A stretch of DNA of 35,171 bases from a virus: positions 1-35,171 of IMG/VR virus record IMGVR_UViG_3300042923_000451; one strand, written 5' to 3'. Under the pieces are notes generated by a model. It did no database searches. It saw only the letters and a list, made by a program, of their open reading frames with translations, and was not told the origin of the DNA. Below are positions 7,780 through 15,505 of this stretch, in pieces. Both the position numbers and the translations under genes were made by a program. Every line of letters starts with the position of its first letter. The stretch's first letter is position 1.

Positions 7780-8592
7780 CTACAAATATTTAGGCTGAAA
7801 ATCAAAAAAGACCGTGCAATTTAAGCCGGTCCCGCCAATCGTTATTTCTGCAAGTCCAACCGGCAATTCGAAGAACTCCCCGGACACCTTGCCTAGTTTG
7901 TTTGTTGCTCCAATTTTTGCAGTCATCTTGGCAAAGTCAATTGTTAACGTTTGGCTTGCAATGGCTTCTGAATAGCTCAATGTTTTACCATCGTAAGCCA
8001 AAGAGAAGGTTGTGAAGCTCCCTGTAATGACCACAACAGGGGAAACATCTACCGTGCCAATATTCCGCACCTGAACTGTTCCTGGAGCGTTAACAGTGAA
8101 TGTGTAGGCATCCTCACTGTCCAAAGTAATATCTTCCAACGTGTCCAACATGATTTCACTGTCCAACGTGATTGGATCGTCAGCCGAATAGTTAAGGTAT
8201 TTGAACGGGTCAACCGCAACCATAGACAATGTGAAGAAGCCCATTGCCAACAATCGTTCAATGGACAGGGTTCCGGTTATACGAACCGTATAGTGTTTAT
8301 CAATGTCATGGTCAAAGGTCAGCGTTATGTTCCGTGGTCTGCCCTTGCTGTCCGTCAGGAACTTTGCAAAAGCACGGGCTTTTTGTTGCATCTCCCTTGC
8401 TGAAATCGCATAGGGGAAAGCAAGCGGAATATCAATCATTCGTTCAGCTAGTTCAGCCCCGAAATCAATCAATCCGTCCCGTCCTGGGATTTGCAAAACT
8501 CTTTCCCGTGTTTCAGGGATTATGGGGTCACTGGCACCCTTCTGTACGATCAGGCCGAATGAGGAAATACTTTGACCATCAAGGGTTATCAC
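7780..8592 (-). CDS. Distal tail protein Dit
   Basis: A 270-residue protein of the siphovirus Dit family (Sipho_tail), which forms the hexameric hub joining the tail tube to the tip. Typical features are the 'GQSISSFGLIVQKG' opening, the 'RVLQIPGRDGLIDFGAEL' strand region (residues about 30-48) and, after about residue 130, a galectin-like C-terminal domain. The start is GTG, overlapping the tape-measure stop (GTGA). It follows the tape measure, as is usual. Confidence 0.88.
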   Translation of the reverse strand: MITLDGQSISSFGLIVQKGASDPIIPETRERVLQIPGRDGLIDFGAELAERMIDIPLAFPYAISAREMQQKARAFAKFLTDSKGRPRNITLTFDHDIDKHYTVRITGTLSIERLLAMGFFTLSMVAVDPFKYLNYSADDPITLDSEIMLDTLEDITLDSEDAYTFTVNAPGTVQVRNIGTVDVSPVVVITGSFTTFSLAYDGKTLSYSEAIASQTLTIDFAKMTAKIGATNKLGKVSGEFFELPVGLAEITIGGTGLNCTVFFDFQPKYL

Positions 8593-10346
8593 TTCAAGCC
8601 TAACCCCCTTCCGCGTTGCCTTGTCTTACCCTGCTGATGCTTGGAAACCACTTCAGCAATAACCCTACCGTCCAGAATAATTGTGTTATTGATGTATTCA
8701 GGATTGTTATTGCTCATAATGTCCTTGGTTTCTTGGTTGGTTTTAACTTGGGAACCTTGAGGAAGGTTAACTAACTCCGGACCTTGTTCCCCGACAAGAG
8801 CAAGCCCACCTCTGAAGAAATCCGTTCCTTTTGCGAATGCAGGAATGTTCGGAATGTCTAAGCCAATCGACCCGCCACCCATGATTTTAGGAAGATTGAT
8901 TTTTACACTGTTCAATTTGTTAACCAGTGAATTAACAAGCCCAATGACTTCATTTACAGCCCACTTCACGTTGTTAACAATCCCGCCCCATACATCATTT
9001 ACTAGGAAATCTTTCAGGGCTGCACCGGCTGCTTTGATCTTATCCCAGTTTTCTATGATGGTTTGGCCTAACATGACCAATGCCCCAATTGGAGGGGCAA
9101 CAGCAAACAAAATCATTTCCCAATGGTCTTTAATCCATTGCCAAAGTGCTGTCATCTTTTCTTTTACAACGTCCCAATGAGTATACAGCAGCACACCGAC
9201 AGCAATTAGGGCACCAATTGAAGCTATGACAATGCCGATAGGATTCGCTAACATAGCAACATTCCAAGCCACTTGTGCAGCTGTTACGATGGCAACAACA
9301 GCTCTCCATGCTTCCATAATGACAATGATTGTTTGAATGATTTTGAACGCTGCGATAGCAGCAACAACAGTGCCCAGAACCACAGCCAAAGCATTGAAGT
9401 GTTCGATGCAGAACCCAATCACTTGTATAAGCGTGTTAAACAGGCCTATCGCAGCACTAATTGCTTTTTCTGTGAAAGCCTGAATTTCAGGCATATGATT
9501 TGTGACCCATTGACCAAGCTGATCCAGTGAAGCCATGACTTGTGGCATCATTTGGGTGAATGCTTCAAAAAGAGGTTTAGTTGCTTCCCCCATCATCATT
9601 TTCAGATTATCTTTCATGGTGGAAAGCATACCATTGAATGTTTTGCTTTGCTTCTCCATTGCTCCGCTGAAGCGTTCGCCCATTCCGTCAATCAAAGCTG
9701 GTACCGCTTGTTCAGAGAAGATTTTCCCTTGTGCGGACAGCTCCATCAGTTGTTGTTTGCTCATGCCCATCTTCTGGGCCATAATGTCCCATGCGGGAAT
9801 GCCGCGTTCTGCTAACTGGTTCATTTCTTCTGCTGAAACCTTGCCTTTGGTTAACATCTGACCAAGGGCCATAGTCACACCTTCAAGCGTTTCCTGGGTG
9901 CCGCCAATTGCAGAAACAGCATCCCCAACTTTCTTCATATTGGGAAGGATGGATGTTGCAGAAAAGCCCATTGCAAGCATCGTTTTGGCTGCTTTATCAA
10001 TACCTTCAAACTCGAACGGTGTTTCTGCTCCGAACTTCTGAAGGTCTTCTATCATCTTCTTTGCTTTATCGGCACCACCAAGCAAGGTTTCCCACGCCAT
10101 AGCAGATTGTTCCATACTTGCATTAAACTTAACACCCATCGTGCCAACAGTCGCTAACAGACCGGCCGCAGCAGTTGCAGCGCCAAGAAACGCTTTGGTT
10201 GCAAATGATCCGAACTTATCCACTGTACTGGACATGGTTTCCATGCCCTTTGTAACCTTTTTCCCCTTATCATCCATATCTTGAAGACTTTTTCTTGCTT
10301 CTTCGTCTTTGATAAAGATGGTTCCAAACAGTTTAAAGATTTCCAA
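8589..10346 (-). CDS. Tail tape measure protein
   Basis: A 585-residue tape measure protein, short for the family. It sets tail length and is ejected ahead of the DNA. The tape-measure core ('AMAWETLLGGADKAKKMIED', 'FEFEGIDKAAKTMLAMGFS', 'ERGIPAWDIMAQKMGMS') lies at residues about 80-220. A hydrophobic stretch (residues about 310-400) with several possible membrane helices follows, then a Gly-rich segment and a basic C-terminus. At roughly 1.5 angstrom per residue it would specify a tail near 90 nm (family rule, not measured). The start is TTG after AAAGGGGTG. The gene follows the frameshifted chaperone pair. Confidence 0.92.
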   Translation of the reverse strand: MEIFKLFGTIFIKDEEARKSLQDMDDKGKKVTKGMETMSSTVDKFGSFATKAFLGAATAAAGLLATVGTMGVKFNASMEQSAMAWETLLGGADKAKKMIEDLQKFGAETPFEFEGIDKAAKTMLAMGFSATSILPNMKKVGDAVSAIGGTQETLEGVTMALGQMLTKGKVSAEEMNQLAERGIPAWDIMAQKMGMSKQQLMELSAQGKIFSEQAVPALIDGMGERFSGAMEKQSKTFNGMLSTMKDNLKMMMGEATKPLFEAFTQMMPQVMASLDQLGQWVTNHMPEIQAFTEKAISAAIGLFNTLIQVIGFCIEHFNALAVVLGTVVAAIAAFKIIQTIIVIMEAWRAVVAIVTAAQVAWNVAMLANPIGIVIASIGALIAVGVLLYTHWDVVKEKMTALWQWIKDHWEMILFAVAPPIGALVMLGQTIIENWDKIKAAGAALKDFLVNDVWGGIVNNVKWAVNEVIGLVNSLVNKLNSVKINLPKIMGGGSIGLDIPNIPAFAKGTDFFRGGLALVGEQGPELVNLPQGSQVKTNQETKDIMSNNNPEYINNTIILDGRVIAEVVSKHQQGKTRQRGRGLGLK

Positions 10347-10350
10347 ATTC

Positions 10351-10656
10351 TCACCCCTTTCCTAACTTCCGTCTTATCTCCTCCGCTTCAGCAAGAATTT
10401 CTTCAGCCGGTCTTTTGCTGATCGGCATGGTCATGCGTCTTAGAAACTCACTGAATGGAACAAAATTTTCTTTGGTATAGTTAGGGTAATTACTTGCATA
10501 GAGTGACCAAGCACGTTCTTCCTGGTGCTTTTCAAAGCACTTGTTATATTGCAAAACCCCTTCATAGAGGGGCATTTTCATTAAAAAATCAATGCTTTGA
10601 TATCGGGAAAGAAGAAGATCTAGGATTTCATGTTCATCAACTTCCCCACCGATTGC
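10351..10656 (-). CDS. Tail assembly chaperone, frameshifted C-terminal part (gpT-like)
   Basis: This frame is open, without its own ribosome-binding site, from the slippery sequence at 10656-10662 down to 10351. It adds 101 residues (IGGEVDEHEILDLLLSRY onward) to the first chaperone. The only internal ATGs (10575-10581) have no Shine-Dalgarno sequence. This is the G/GT arrangement of lambda and of most siphophages: the short and the extended chaperone coat the tape measure and recruit tail-tube subunits. The fusion would be about 212 residues, made by a -1 slip. It lies directly in front of the tape measure gene, as in other phages. Confidence 0.8.
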   Translation of the reverse strand, partial: AIGGEVDEHEILDLLLSRYQSIDFLMKMPLYEGVLQYNKCFEKHQEERAWSLYASNYPNYTKENFVPFSEFLRRMTMPISKRPAEEILAEAEEIRRKLGKG

Positions 10657-10988
10657 AAAAAACTTTTAAGCCCCTTCAATTGAGTCAATTGCATCAGAAT
10701 TTCAAATGTTTCTTCCAGTTGAAGTGCAGCAATTTGGTCCTTTGGAATTCCGGACAAAGAAGCAATAAACTCATATATTTCCTGTTCGGCCCTGTCCAAA
10801 TTCTCAACAAGCATCATGACAAAATGAATACCTTTTTCATTGCTTAATTCGTCAATTTGTTCTTTTGTCATACCACTTGCATCAGCAAAAATGCCTTTAA
10901 CTTCTTCCTTGATGTTCATTTTCTTGATGATCCGAATCAATGAAAATGCGTCAGAAAATTGTAACTCCCTTATAACTACCTTCTCCAC
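10620..10988 (-). CDS. Tail assembly chaperone (gpG-like)
   Basis: A 122-residue helical protein located between the major tail protein and the tape measure, the usual place of the gpG-type chaperone. Its sequence (MEKVVIRELQFSDAFSLIRI) resembles the phage tail assembly chaperone family of Gram-positive siphophages. A T TTT TTG heptamer in the correct frame lies 14 codons before the stop and leads into the downstream frame, giving a longer fusion product. It is transcribed after the hairpin at 11014-11051, so at a lower level than the tail tube protein. Confidence 0.82.
   Translation of the reverse strand: MEKVVIRELQFSDAFSLIRIIKKMNIKEEVKGIFADASGMTKEQIDELSNEKGIHFVMMLVENLDRAEQEIYEFIASLSGIPKDQIAALQLEETFEILMQLTQLKGLKSFLQSVGKLMNMKS
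10656..10662 (-). other. Programmed -1 frameshift site (T TTT TTG)
   Basis: In the zero frame the codons are AGT TTT TTG, so the heptamer has the X XXY YYZ form. After a -1 slip the next codon is GCA, and the frame stays open for 102 codons including the stop, through the second chaperone part. A G-rich stretch (GGTGGGGAAG) shortly downstream might help pausing. Confidence 0.78.
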
Positions 10989-11013
10989 GGGTCAACCCTC
11001 CATTTTCTGTATA

Positions 11014-11051
11014 CAAAAATAGAAGGGCACACCCCTGAAGGGCATACCCTT
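11014..11051 (-). terminator. Hairpin after the major tail protein gene
   Basis: On the minus strand a long stem of about 12 pairs (AAGGGTATGCCC with GGGTGTGCCCTT, some G-T pairs; 11023-11051) is followed by CTATTTTTG. It lies between the abundant tail tube protein and the low-copy chaperones. It probably acts as a partial terminator or as a 3' stabiliser that lowers expression downstream. Confidence 0.7.
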
Positions 11052-11063
11052 TACTTAAATGCT

Positions 11064-11570
11064 TTAAACTGTGAACTCGACTTTCCAAGGCTCAGTCGTG
11101 CGGGCTGTTTCGTCATAGGCTGCGGTGAAAGTAAGTTCAGGAACAATTTCTTCCTTGTCCACTAAGGCCCAATCAAGGTTTTCCAAGTTTATTGCGTCCT
11201 CTAGGGTGATAACCACCGCTTTTCCTGCCTTAGTTCTGCCGGTCCATGTGACTGCTGTTGCATAGTCAGTATCGGCAATTTCAGTCTTCCCGGTTAAAAC
11301 TGCTTTTGTTGGGTCAGTTGTGGTATCCAGTGACGTTGCAGGGTAAAACTTCGGCAAGTTAGCGGGAAGGACTTCCAAAGCATTCATGACCAATTTTGCC
11401 GTGCTTTTCGTCTTTCTAATTCGCCCCTTCACTGGTCCCATATCACCGTCTGCTTCTATTTGACGGTATTCTCGTTCAACTGTGAACCGACCACCACCAC
11501 GGGTAAGCGCAACGGCTGTGCCACCGATAGCAAAAACGCCATCTCCTAAAACAATTGCTTCAGCTCCCAA
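11064..11570 (-). CDS. Major tail (tube) protein
   Basis: A 168-residue protein at the canonical position between the tail completion protein and the chaperones. 'FTVEREYRQIEADGDMGPVKG' (residues about 29-49) fits the phage tail tube family of Gram-positive siphophages; the rest is beta-rich, including an Ala/Thr-rich segment. It polymerises into the tube around the tape measure. The start is TTG after GGAGGTTGAGAC. A hairpin directly after the stop (11014-11051) is in keeping with its high copy number. Confidence 0.85.
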   Translation of the reverse strand: MGAEAIVLGDGVFAIGGTAVALTRGGGRFTVEREYRQIEADGDMGPVKGRIRKTKSTAKLVMNALEVLPANLPKFYPATSLDTTTDPTKAVLTGKTEIADTDYATAVTWTGRTKAGKAVVITLEDAINLENLDWALVDKEEIVPELTFTAAYDETARTTEPWKVEFTV

Positions 11571-11574
11571 AGTC

Positions 11575-11970
11575 TCAACCTCCTAAATATGTCTTTACTT
11601 CATATCGCAGTTGTCTGCGTCTTATCTTCTCGTCTTGATCAGGTATCATAAGCCGGTTGATTCTGTAAAAATCAGCCTGAAGAACACCGGCATTGTAGTA
11701 GTGGAACCGATTCAGACCGGTTGGGTTATCAATTGCCCCATTACCGTCTATAGAGTCCGTCAAGGAATCAATTTGCCGTGTGTCAGGGTTATTTCCCCAA
11801 ACGTCTACTTCAAGAACGAAGTCTTCCCGCGTGAAATCCGTGTCACTCGTAGGAAGATTGTAAACGATGTAAGGGAACGGTGTTCCTGGTGGTGCCATAT
11901 CCGTATACACCCGGTTAATCCCGCTTAATGCTTGAAGTTTGGTTTTGATTTGCTTCAATAGTTCATTCAT
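11575..11970 (-). CDS. Tail completion / terminator protein (DUF3168-like)
   Basis: A 131-residue protein with features of the DUF3168/tail completion group: 'MNELLKQIKTKLQALSGI', 'TPFPYIVYNLPTSDTD' and 'DVWGNNPDTRQIDSLTDSI'. Such proteins cap the tail and join it to the head-closure ring. It overlaps the preceding gp10-like gene by four bases and is followed at once by the tail tube gene, which fits this role. Confidence 0.82.
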   Translation of the reverse strand: MNELLKQIKTKLQALSGINRVYTDMAPPGTPFPYIVYNLPTSDTDFTREDFVLEVDVWGNNPDTRQIDSLTDSIDGNGAIDNPTGLNRFHYYNAGVLQADFYRINRLMIPDQDEKIRRRQLRYEVKTYLGG

Positions 11971-12344
11971 TTGGGCATCGAACCTTTCACCGTTTCGGCA
12001 AAAATCTCCCGAACTTTCGATTTATTGCCTTCAACAGCCGGTGTCAAAAATGGAGTTGCCTTCATCTTGGAAGTGCCTTTTTCGTGGAATATACCCCAAA
12101 ATGCTTTAAGAATAGCACCGATCTTGACGTTCATGCTTTTCCCGTTCACACGATGCCGAATCCCGCGCCGCAAGTCTCCGGGCTTCTGTCCTTTTGGAAG
12201 CTTGGCCCCTTTAGCAGCAATCGGTGCATTTTTTCGGGCTTCGTCACGAACAAATCTTCCAACAGCAGTCAAACCCCTTCTTTCCGCGTTTCTGACCTCT
12301 TTCCAAGCTTCCTTTGTATTACTCTTATACTCGAACTTAGACAA
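11967..12344 (-). CDS. HK97 gp10-like head-tail protein
   Basis: A 125-residue basic protein of the HK97 gp10 family, a neck or head-closure component. Hallmarks are 'VGRFVRDEARKNAPIA' and 'GDLRRGIRHRV' in the middle and 'FHEKGTSKMKATPFLTPAVE' near the C-terminus. The reading frame extends upstream to 12440 inside the adaptor gene. I chose the TTG at 12344, five bases after GGAAGGTG, which gives MSKFEYKSN and an eight-base overlap with the previous gene. Confidence 0.85.
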   Translation of the reverse strand: MSKFEYKSNTKEAWKEVRNAERRGLTAVGRFVRDEARKNAPIAAKGAKLPKGQKPGDLRRGIRHRVNGKSMNVKIGAILKAFWGIFHEKGTSKMKATPFLTPAVEGNKSKVREIFAETVKGSMPK

Positions 12345-12723
12345 AGGAATCACCTTCCACTTCAACACAATGGATCTGCAACCATCGGTTCCGTTCTTCC
12401 GAATTGATAATAGATAGAATGCGGAATATCCTTGTTCCAAACTTGATTCGGAAATGGGTGGTTAGCCCTGGACGATACCTGATGGTGATTTTGTGGGTGG
12501 TTTCGGCTTGCGTTTGAGCTGCAAGAAGCAATTCCCGCCCGCTTAATGGCTGAACATTTGCAAAGACGTTGAAATCATCCAACCGAACGGCTGAGTCAAG
12601 CGGGGTTTCTTCGCTTAACACTTCGTCACCGGACAAGTTTTCTGTGTAACCTCCCGTTTCCGTTTGGTCATACATCAGTTGTTGAAATGTGATTTTGTGC
12701 CGAAGTGACCCAATTTTCTTCAT
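12337..12723 (-). CDS. Head-tail adaptor (head closure) protein
   Basis: A 128-residue protein of the Phage_H_T_join type ('MKKIGSLRHKITFQQ', 'VQPLSGRELLLAAQTQAETTHKITIRYRPGL', 'RIFRILSIINSEERNRWLQI'). It sits under the connector and helps keep the packaged DNA in the head. The ATG at 12723 overlaps the connector stop (ATGA); an upstream in-frame start (12759) is less likely. Confidence 0.88.
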   Translation of the reverse strand: MKKIGSLRHKITFQQLMYDQTETGGYTENLSGDEVLSEETPLDSAVRLDDFNVFANVQPLSGRELLLAAQTQAETTHKITIRYRPGLTTHFRIKFGTRIFRILSIINSEERNRWLQIHCVEVEGDSFV

Positions 12724-13319
12724 ACTGGCACCAACCTGTCCCCCCAAAGCAGGGCACAAACAGCAAATTCCATTTCTTTTGACATGCTGCTGCCGACACC
12801 CCCAACAATCACCGCTTCAGGGTTTTCAAACCAATGAGCAATCAACATTTTCATTGCCAACTTCATTTTTTCAGGCACCGCTTCAGCTTCGCCATAACCG
12901 GCAATAAAACGGATCTTCACCGCATTGATTGGCCGAAGATTTACGCTAGGCCATGACCCGTTTGCTGAGAGGGCAAGTCTTCCCGGTTCGGAATCCGAAT
13001 CCACGATGTAATTAGTCGCGCCCCAGGTGCTTTCAACGTTGTTTTCATCAATGAACTTGATGCTTTCAACGCTTTGCAAGGGTGCTTTAGGGAACTTCAA
13101 CGGTAAGTCAGGGAATGAATCAAACGATTGTTCCCATGTTTGCGTGATGTAAACACGATTTTGGAATGTTTCGCAATATTCGCGGGCTGCAATGATAAGG
13201 CCAGTAAGAATGCTGTCAAAGTCTTCACTATCTGCGTCTATTCGAAGATAGTCTTTAACATCATTCAGCGTTACCGGTTCCGCTGCCGGTGCTGTTATCA
13301 TCTTCACCATCGGCACCAT
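12720..13319 (-). CDS. Head-tail connector (gp6-like)
   Basis: About 195-199 residues. The pattern 'AEPVTLNDVKDYLRID' followed by 'IIAAREYCETFQNRVYITQTWEQSFDSFP' is typical of the gp6-like / QLRG connector family, which forms a ring beneath the portal. Three in-frame ATGs (13319, 13310, 13301) are possible; the first is only two bases from an AAGGA, so 13310 may be the true start. Any of these gives a long overlap (about 40-60 bases) with the upstream small gene, whose end encodes a low-complexity acidic tail. Confidence 0.85.
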   Translation of the reverse strand: MVPMVKMITAPAAEPVTLNDVKDYLRIDADSEDFDSILTGLIIAAREYCETFQNRVYITQTWEQSFDSFPDLPLKFPKAPLQSVESIKFIDENNVESTWGATNYIVDSDSEPGRLALSANGSWPSVNLRPINAVKIRFIAGYGEAEAVPEKMKLAMKMLIAHWFENPEAVIVGGVGSSMSKEMEFAVCALLWGDRLVPV

Positions 13320-13461
13320 CTTCCTTCACATAGATTGCATAACCGGATTTCACTTTTGCGGTTGCTTCTTTCGGGTCCAATTCAAGCACGGTTCCAGGCT
13401 GAATAATTCCTTTTGGACCGGCTTCTAAAGTCAATGTTTTAACTTTCACGGCTTTTGCCAT
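13261..13461 (-). CDS. Small head-region protein after the capsid gene
   Basis: A 66-residue protein (MAKAVKVKTLTLEAGPKGII) with a small beta-barrel-like pattern ('IQPGTVLELDPKEATAKVKSGYAIYV') and a strongly acidic Gly/Ser/Asp tail. ORFs of this form often follow the capsid gene in HK97-type phages; they are thought to be minor head proteins, without a proven role. The ATG at 13461 is preferred because a longer frame (to 13515) would start inside the hairpin after the capsid gene. Confidence 0.72.
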   Translation of the reverse strand: MAKAVKVKTLTLEAGPKGIIQPGTVLELDPKEATAKVKSGYAIYVKEDGADGEDDNSTGSGTGNAE

Positions 13462-13496
13462 AATTTCCAACAACCTTTCATGAATGAAATAGAGAA

Positions 13497-13520
13497 AGCC
13501 CGTGAAATTATCCACGGGCT
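13497..13520 (-). terminator. Hairpin after the major capsid gene
   Basis: AGCCCGTG pairs perfectly with CACGGGCT around an eight-base loop, then TTTCTCTATTTC follows on the minus strand. The capsid stop codon is at 13530. The U-tract is imperfect, so this is probably a leaky terminator or an mRNA 3'-end stabiliser that gives more capsid than connector. Confidence 0.65.
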
Positions 13521-13529
13521 GAATATTAA

Positions 13530-14771
13530 TTATCCCAGTTTAACGCGGGCAAATGCTTCAGACAGTACAGGCGCACCATCAGTTTCCATACGTCCGATAA
13601 AGCCAACTTGGTTAGTAGCTGCGAACAACTCAACCAAACGTTGGATACTGAATTCAAGGGAATCCGCAATCCAATACTGCGAGAAGTCACCGATAATACC
13701 GGCATAAAGGCCAGTTGTGAATGTGTTTGGTGCATATTCGGAAATACCAACAGGAACGTTCAGCAATCTGTCAGGTGCCCCAATTTGAACACTAGGCTGC
13801 CAGATGTAGTCACCGTCAGTATTCTTGATCTTGTCGATCATAGCAACAGCATCACGGTGGAAAATCCAGTTCGCGTTTTGAAGGTATCCCGCTTTCAATG
13901 ACCATTTAGCGGATTTCAGACCGTCAAAGGTTACTGCTGTTGCTGTGTTTCCTGTAGCAACGTCACGGTTAGTTGCAATACCACTTGCTGAAGCTGTGAA
14001 GACACCTAGTGGCTTGTTAGTGCCATCACCTGTCATGAATGCTTTCTCATGCGTGATAGCGAATTTGTAAGCCATACGGTCAGCAATCAAAGTATCAATT
14101 GGAATAGCAGAATTCCGAAGCAGTTTTAGTGAAACTTTGATAAGCTTTGTCAAAAGTTCCGGGGAGAACTCCCGCTTGCCAAACGTCATGGCCGTGTCCT
14201 CAGTAACGGTCTGAATTTCAGTTGTCCAATCAGCATCGTTCGGGTTTGTTTCAAGCGTAGGAAAACCCAAACTTTTTGCCGAAGTTAGCTGAAACTTAGT
14301 GGCAAGACCACGAATAAGAACCAGGTCATCCAACTTTTTAATGAGTCGGGCAATAAACTGTTGCGGGGCTACTGTGTAACCACCATCAGTGTCAGTGGAG
14401 AAGGTCAGGTTGTTGATTTGGGATGGTTTCATGCCTTGCAAACCATTCATCAAGTAGGAGTTGAACGCTTCGCCGTATGCTGCGCTAGCCCGTGGGTTTT
14501 CAGCATCCTGCTCTTGGCCCGCTTGCGGGTTCATGAAGGCGGGAACTTGGTTGTGAATTGCCAAATCATCTTCTTCAGCAGCAAGCTTTTCTTGACGCTC
14601 AATGCTATCCTTAAGGGTTTGCACTTCAGCCATGATTTTGTTGTACTGTTCAAGCTCATCTTGAAACATTTCACGGCCAGCTGCTTCAGCATGGTCCACG
14701 ATTTCACGGGCATTATTAACAAGAGTTACACGCTTTTCGCGCATTGCAACGATCTTTTGACGATTTTTCAT
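13530..14771 (-). CDS. HK97-family major capsid protein
   Basis: About 413 residues. Residues 1-75 form a charged coiled coil, the delta/scaffold domain normally removed by the prohead protease; cleavage is probably between about residues 90 and 110. The rest is the HK97 fold, with 'FSTDTDGGYTVAPQQFIARLIKKL', 'WTTEIQTVTEDTAMTFGKREF' and 'DGTNKPLGVFT' as family landmarks. The second in-frame ATG (14771) is preferred: it lies nine bases after GGAGGT, whereas the first (14780) touches it. It follows the protease gene and is followed by a hairpin. Confidence 0.95.
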   Translation of the reverse strand: MKNRQKIVAMREKRVTLVNNAREIVDHAEAAGREMFQDELEQYNKIMAEVQTLKDSIERQEKLAAEEDDLAIHNQVPAFMNPQAGQEQDAENPRASAAYGEAFNSYLMNGLQGMKPSQINNLTFSTDTDGGYTVAPQQFIARLIKKLDDLVLIRGLATKFQLTSAKSLGFPTLETNPNDADWTTEIQTVTEDTAMTFGKREFSPELLTKLIKVSLKLLRNSAIPIDTLIADRMAYKFAITHEKAFMTGDGTNKPLGVFTASASGIATNRDVATGNTATAVTFDGLKSAKWSLKAGYLQNANWIFHRDAVAMIDKIKNTDGDYIWQPSVQIGAPDRLLNVPVGISEYAPNTFTTGLYAGIIGDFSQYWIADSLEFSIQRLVELFAATNQVGFIGRMETDGAPVLSEAFARVKLG

Positions 14772-14776
14772 TAGGG

Positions 14777-15505
14777 TCATACCTCCATTTGGATGATTTC
14801 AAGATTTCGCTTCATGGCTGCGTATTTAGCCTTCAGCGGTTCTATTTCTTGCCCTTCTGGTTCAGGGGCATCATAGACAGGCAATTGAGGAGCATTCATG
14901 AACTTGGACCAATCAATTTTAATGCCGTTGATGACGGCTTGACCGTCACGGATAGAAGCAGCAATGACAGACTGTTCAACTTCTGTAGCGAAGCCATTTT
15001 CCACAGCTTCAGAAGCAGAAAACCAGGTTGTTGCATCTAACAACGCAACGATTTCTTCAGCTTTCATACCAGTTTTGTCTTCGTAAATGGACACTAAAGA
15101 ATCACGAATTTGGTCTAAGGTTTCAGCCATTTTCCGCAACTCGTTCGCGTCACCATAGGTATAAGTCCACGGGTTGTGAATCATCATCATGGAGCCTTTA
15201 GGCATCACGATTTTGTCACCCGCCATTGCGATAATGGACGCAATAGAAGCAGCTATACCGTCCACAAACACGGTCACGCTTGCGCTATGACGTTTCAACA
15301 TATTGTGGATCGCTACTCCCGCGAACACATCACCACCACCACTGTTGATTCGGACCTTGATTTCGTCTACTTCCCCAACCGCTGCCAGATCGTCAGCAAA
15401 TTGTTTCGGTGTGACTTCATCACCCCACCAACTTGATTCACTGATAGGGCCATAAAGAGTCATTTCAGCTGATTTTCCGGTTTTTTTAAGGTTCCAAAAC
15501 TTCAC
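14777..15505 (-). CDS. ClpP-like prohead protease
   Basis: A 242-residue Clp-protease-type head maturation protease. Ser87 in 'VDGIAASIASIIAMAG' and His110 in 'MMMIHNPWT' are the expected nucleophile and base; 'INSGGGDVFAGVAIHNML' (residues 53-70) forms the strand-turn of the oxyanion side. The C-terminal 40 residues are charged and probably serve for capsid binding. It cuts the delta domain of the capsid protein encoded next. The start is GTG, overlapping the portal stop (GTGA); the end overlaps the first capsid ATG. Confidence 0.93.
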   Translation of the reverse strand: MKFWNLKKTGKSAEMTLYGPISESSWWGDEVTPKQFADDLAAVGEVDEIKVRINSGGGDVFAGVAIHNMLKRHSASVTVFVDGIAASIASIIAMAGDKIVMPKGSMMMIHNPWTYTYGDANELRKMAETLDQIRDSLVSIYEDKTGMKAEEIVALLDATTWFSASEAVENGFATEVEQSVIAASIRDGQAVINGIKIDWSKFMNAPQLPVYDAPEPEGQEIEPLKAKYAAMKRNLEIIQMEV

